Shown here piece after piece: positions 63,894 to 64,000 of a DNA stretch of 64,000 nucleotides. The translations under genes were made by a program, and so were the position numbers. The stretch's first letter is position 1. Every line of letters begins with the position of its first letter. Under the pieces are notes generated by a model, which worked only from the letters and a program-made list of their open reading frames with translations, was not told the origin of the DNA and searched no databases. The DNA is from Sporobolomyces roseus (lineage: Eukaryota > Basidiomycota > Microbotryomycetes > Sporidiobolales > Sporidiobolaceae). The stretch is taken from NCBI GenBank assembly GCA_016617785.1, contig JADILM010000010.1, forward strand, positions 682,001-746,000. The letters run 5' to 3'.

Positions 63894-64000
63894 ATGTCGA
63901 ATTGGAGGGGAGGATCTCGACCGGCATTCCCGACTCATACTTCGAATGATTCCTCCTCGACTGGTTCAACTCGACCAACAAATCCATTCCCACTCAACTC
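63894..64000 (+). CDS. Start of a further gene (3' end outside window)
   Basis: ATG at 63894 opens a frame to the window end: MSNWRGGSRPAFPTHT, then Ser/Thr/Asn/Pro-rich sequence. It is divergent from BRO1 with about 200 bases between starts, preceded by a CT-rich tract (63828-63850). Too little to identify. Confidence 0.45.
   Translation, partial: MSNWRGGSRPAFPTHTSNDSSSTGSTRPTNPFPLN

Overview
The window is nuclear DNA of a basidiomycete fungus, most likely a yeast-like lineage. Nearly every gene is cut by short GT-AG introns of about 50-100 bases with a CTGAY-like branch sequence 10-30 bases before the acceptor. Intergenic spaces are short, and the protein families are typical fungal ones (BRO1, CipC/DUF3759, secreted ferritin-like protein, Cys-rich GPI protein, ATP17, RRN7, HSP78). 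I cannot place it to species. There is no operon logic, no CRISPR array and no recognisable transposon, tRNA or rRNA.

Layout. 1-3469: 3' part of an RS-rich CTK1/CDK12-type kinase (+). 3945-6105: exopolyphosphatase of the PPX1/DHH family carrying a signal peptide (-). 6610-12450: two tandem TPR paralogues (+). 12760-14010: F-box protein (-). 14294-17201: Pol I initiation factor RRN7 (+). 17450-18179: first copy of a small F-box family (+). 18926-22530: large Ser/Thr kinase (-), divergent from a MED1-like Mediator subunit (22641-25035, +). 25177-27442: phosphoglucomutase (+). 27913-29039: DUF202 membrane protein (+). 29447-30161: second F-box family copy (-). 30405-31186: CipC-like protein (-). 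31720-32883: Cys-rich GPI-type secreted protein (-). 33141-34765: unknown membrane protein (+). 35408-36132: ATP synthase subunit f (+). 36437-40343: importin-13/Kap122-type karyopherin (+). 40966-42564: secreted class 3 lipase (+). 42565-44798: about 2.2 kb without a convincing gene. 44799-47661: HSP78 (-). 48073-49277: YIPF1/2-type Golgi protein (-). 49447-51524: third and fourth copies of the small F-box family, in tandem (+). 52079-53374: secreted ferritin-like protein (-). 54129-54805: TMA17/ADC17-like coiled coil (-). 55416-56706: ARF1 (-). 56990-60394: CFT2/CPSF2 (+). 60498-63687: BRO1 (-). 63894-64000: start of a further gene (+).

Most genes are housekeeping and unrelated to their neighbours: transcription (CTK1, RRN7, MED1, CFT2), trafficking (ARF1, YIPF, BRO1, importin) and mitochondria (HSP78, ATP17). 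The lineage-specific material is the four-copy F-box family with a shared C-terminal domain that I cannot assign, the tandem TPR pair with a conserved intron position, and the secretion-tagged PPX1. Gene models were checked by splicing by hand. For CTK1, PPX1, both TPR genes, RRN7, MED1, PGM, DUF202, the GPI protein, ATP17, the importin, the lipase and the unknown membrane protein, the summed exon lengths divide by three and give one uninterrupted reading frame.
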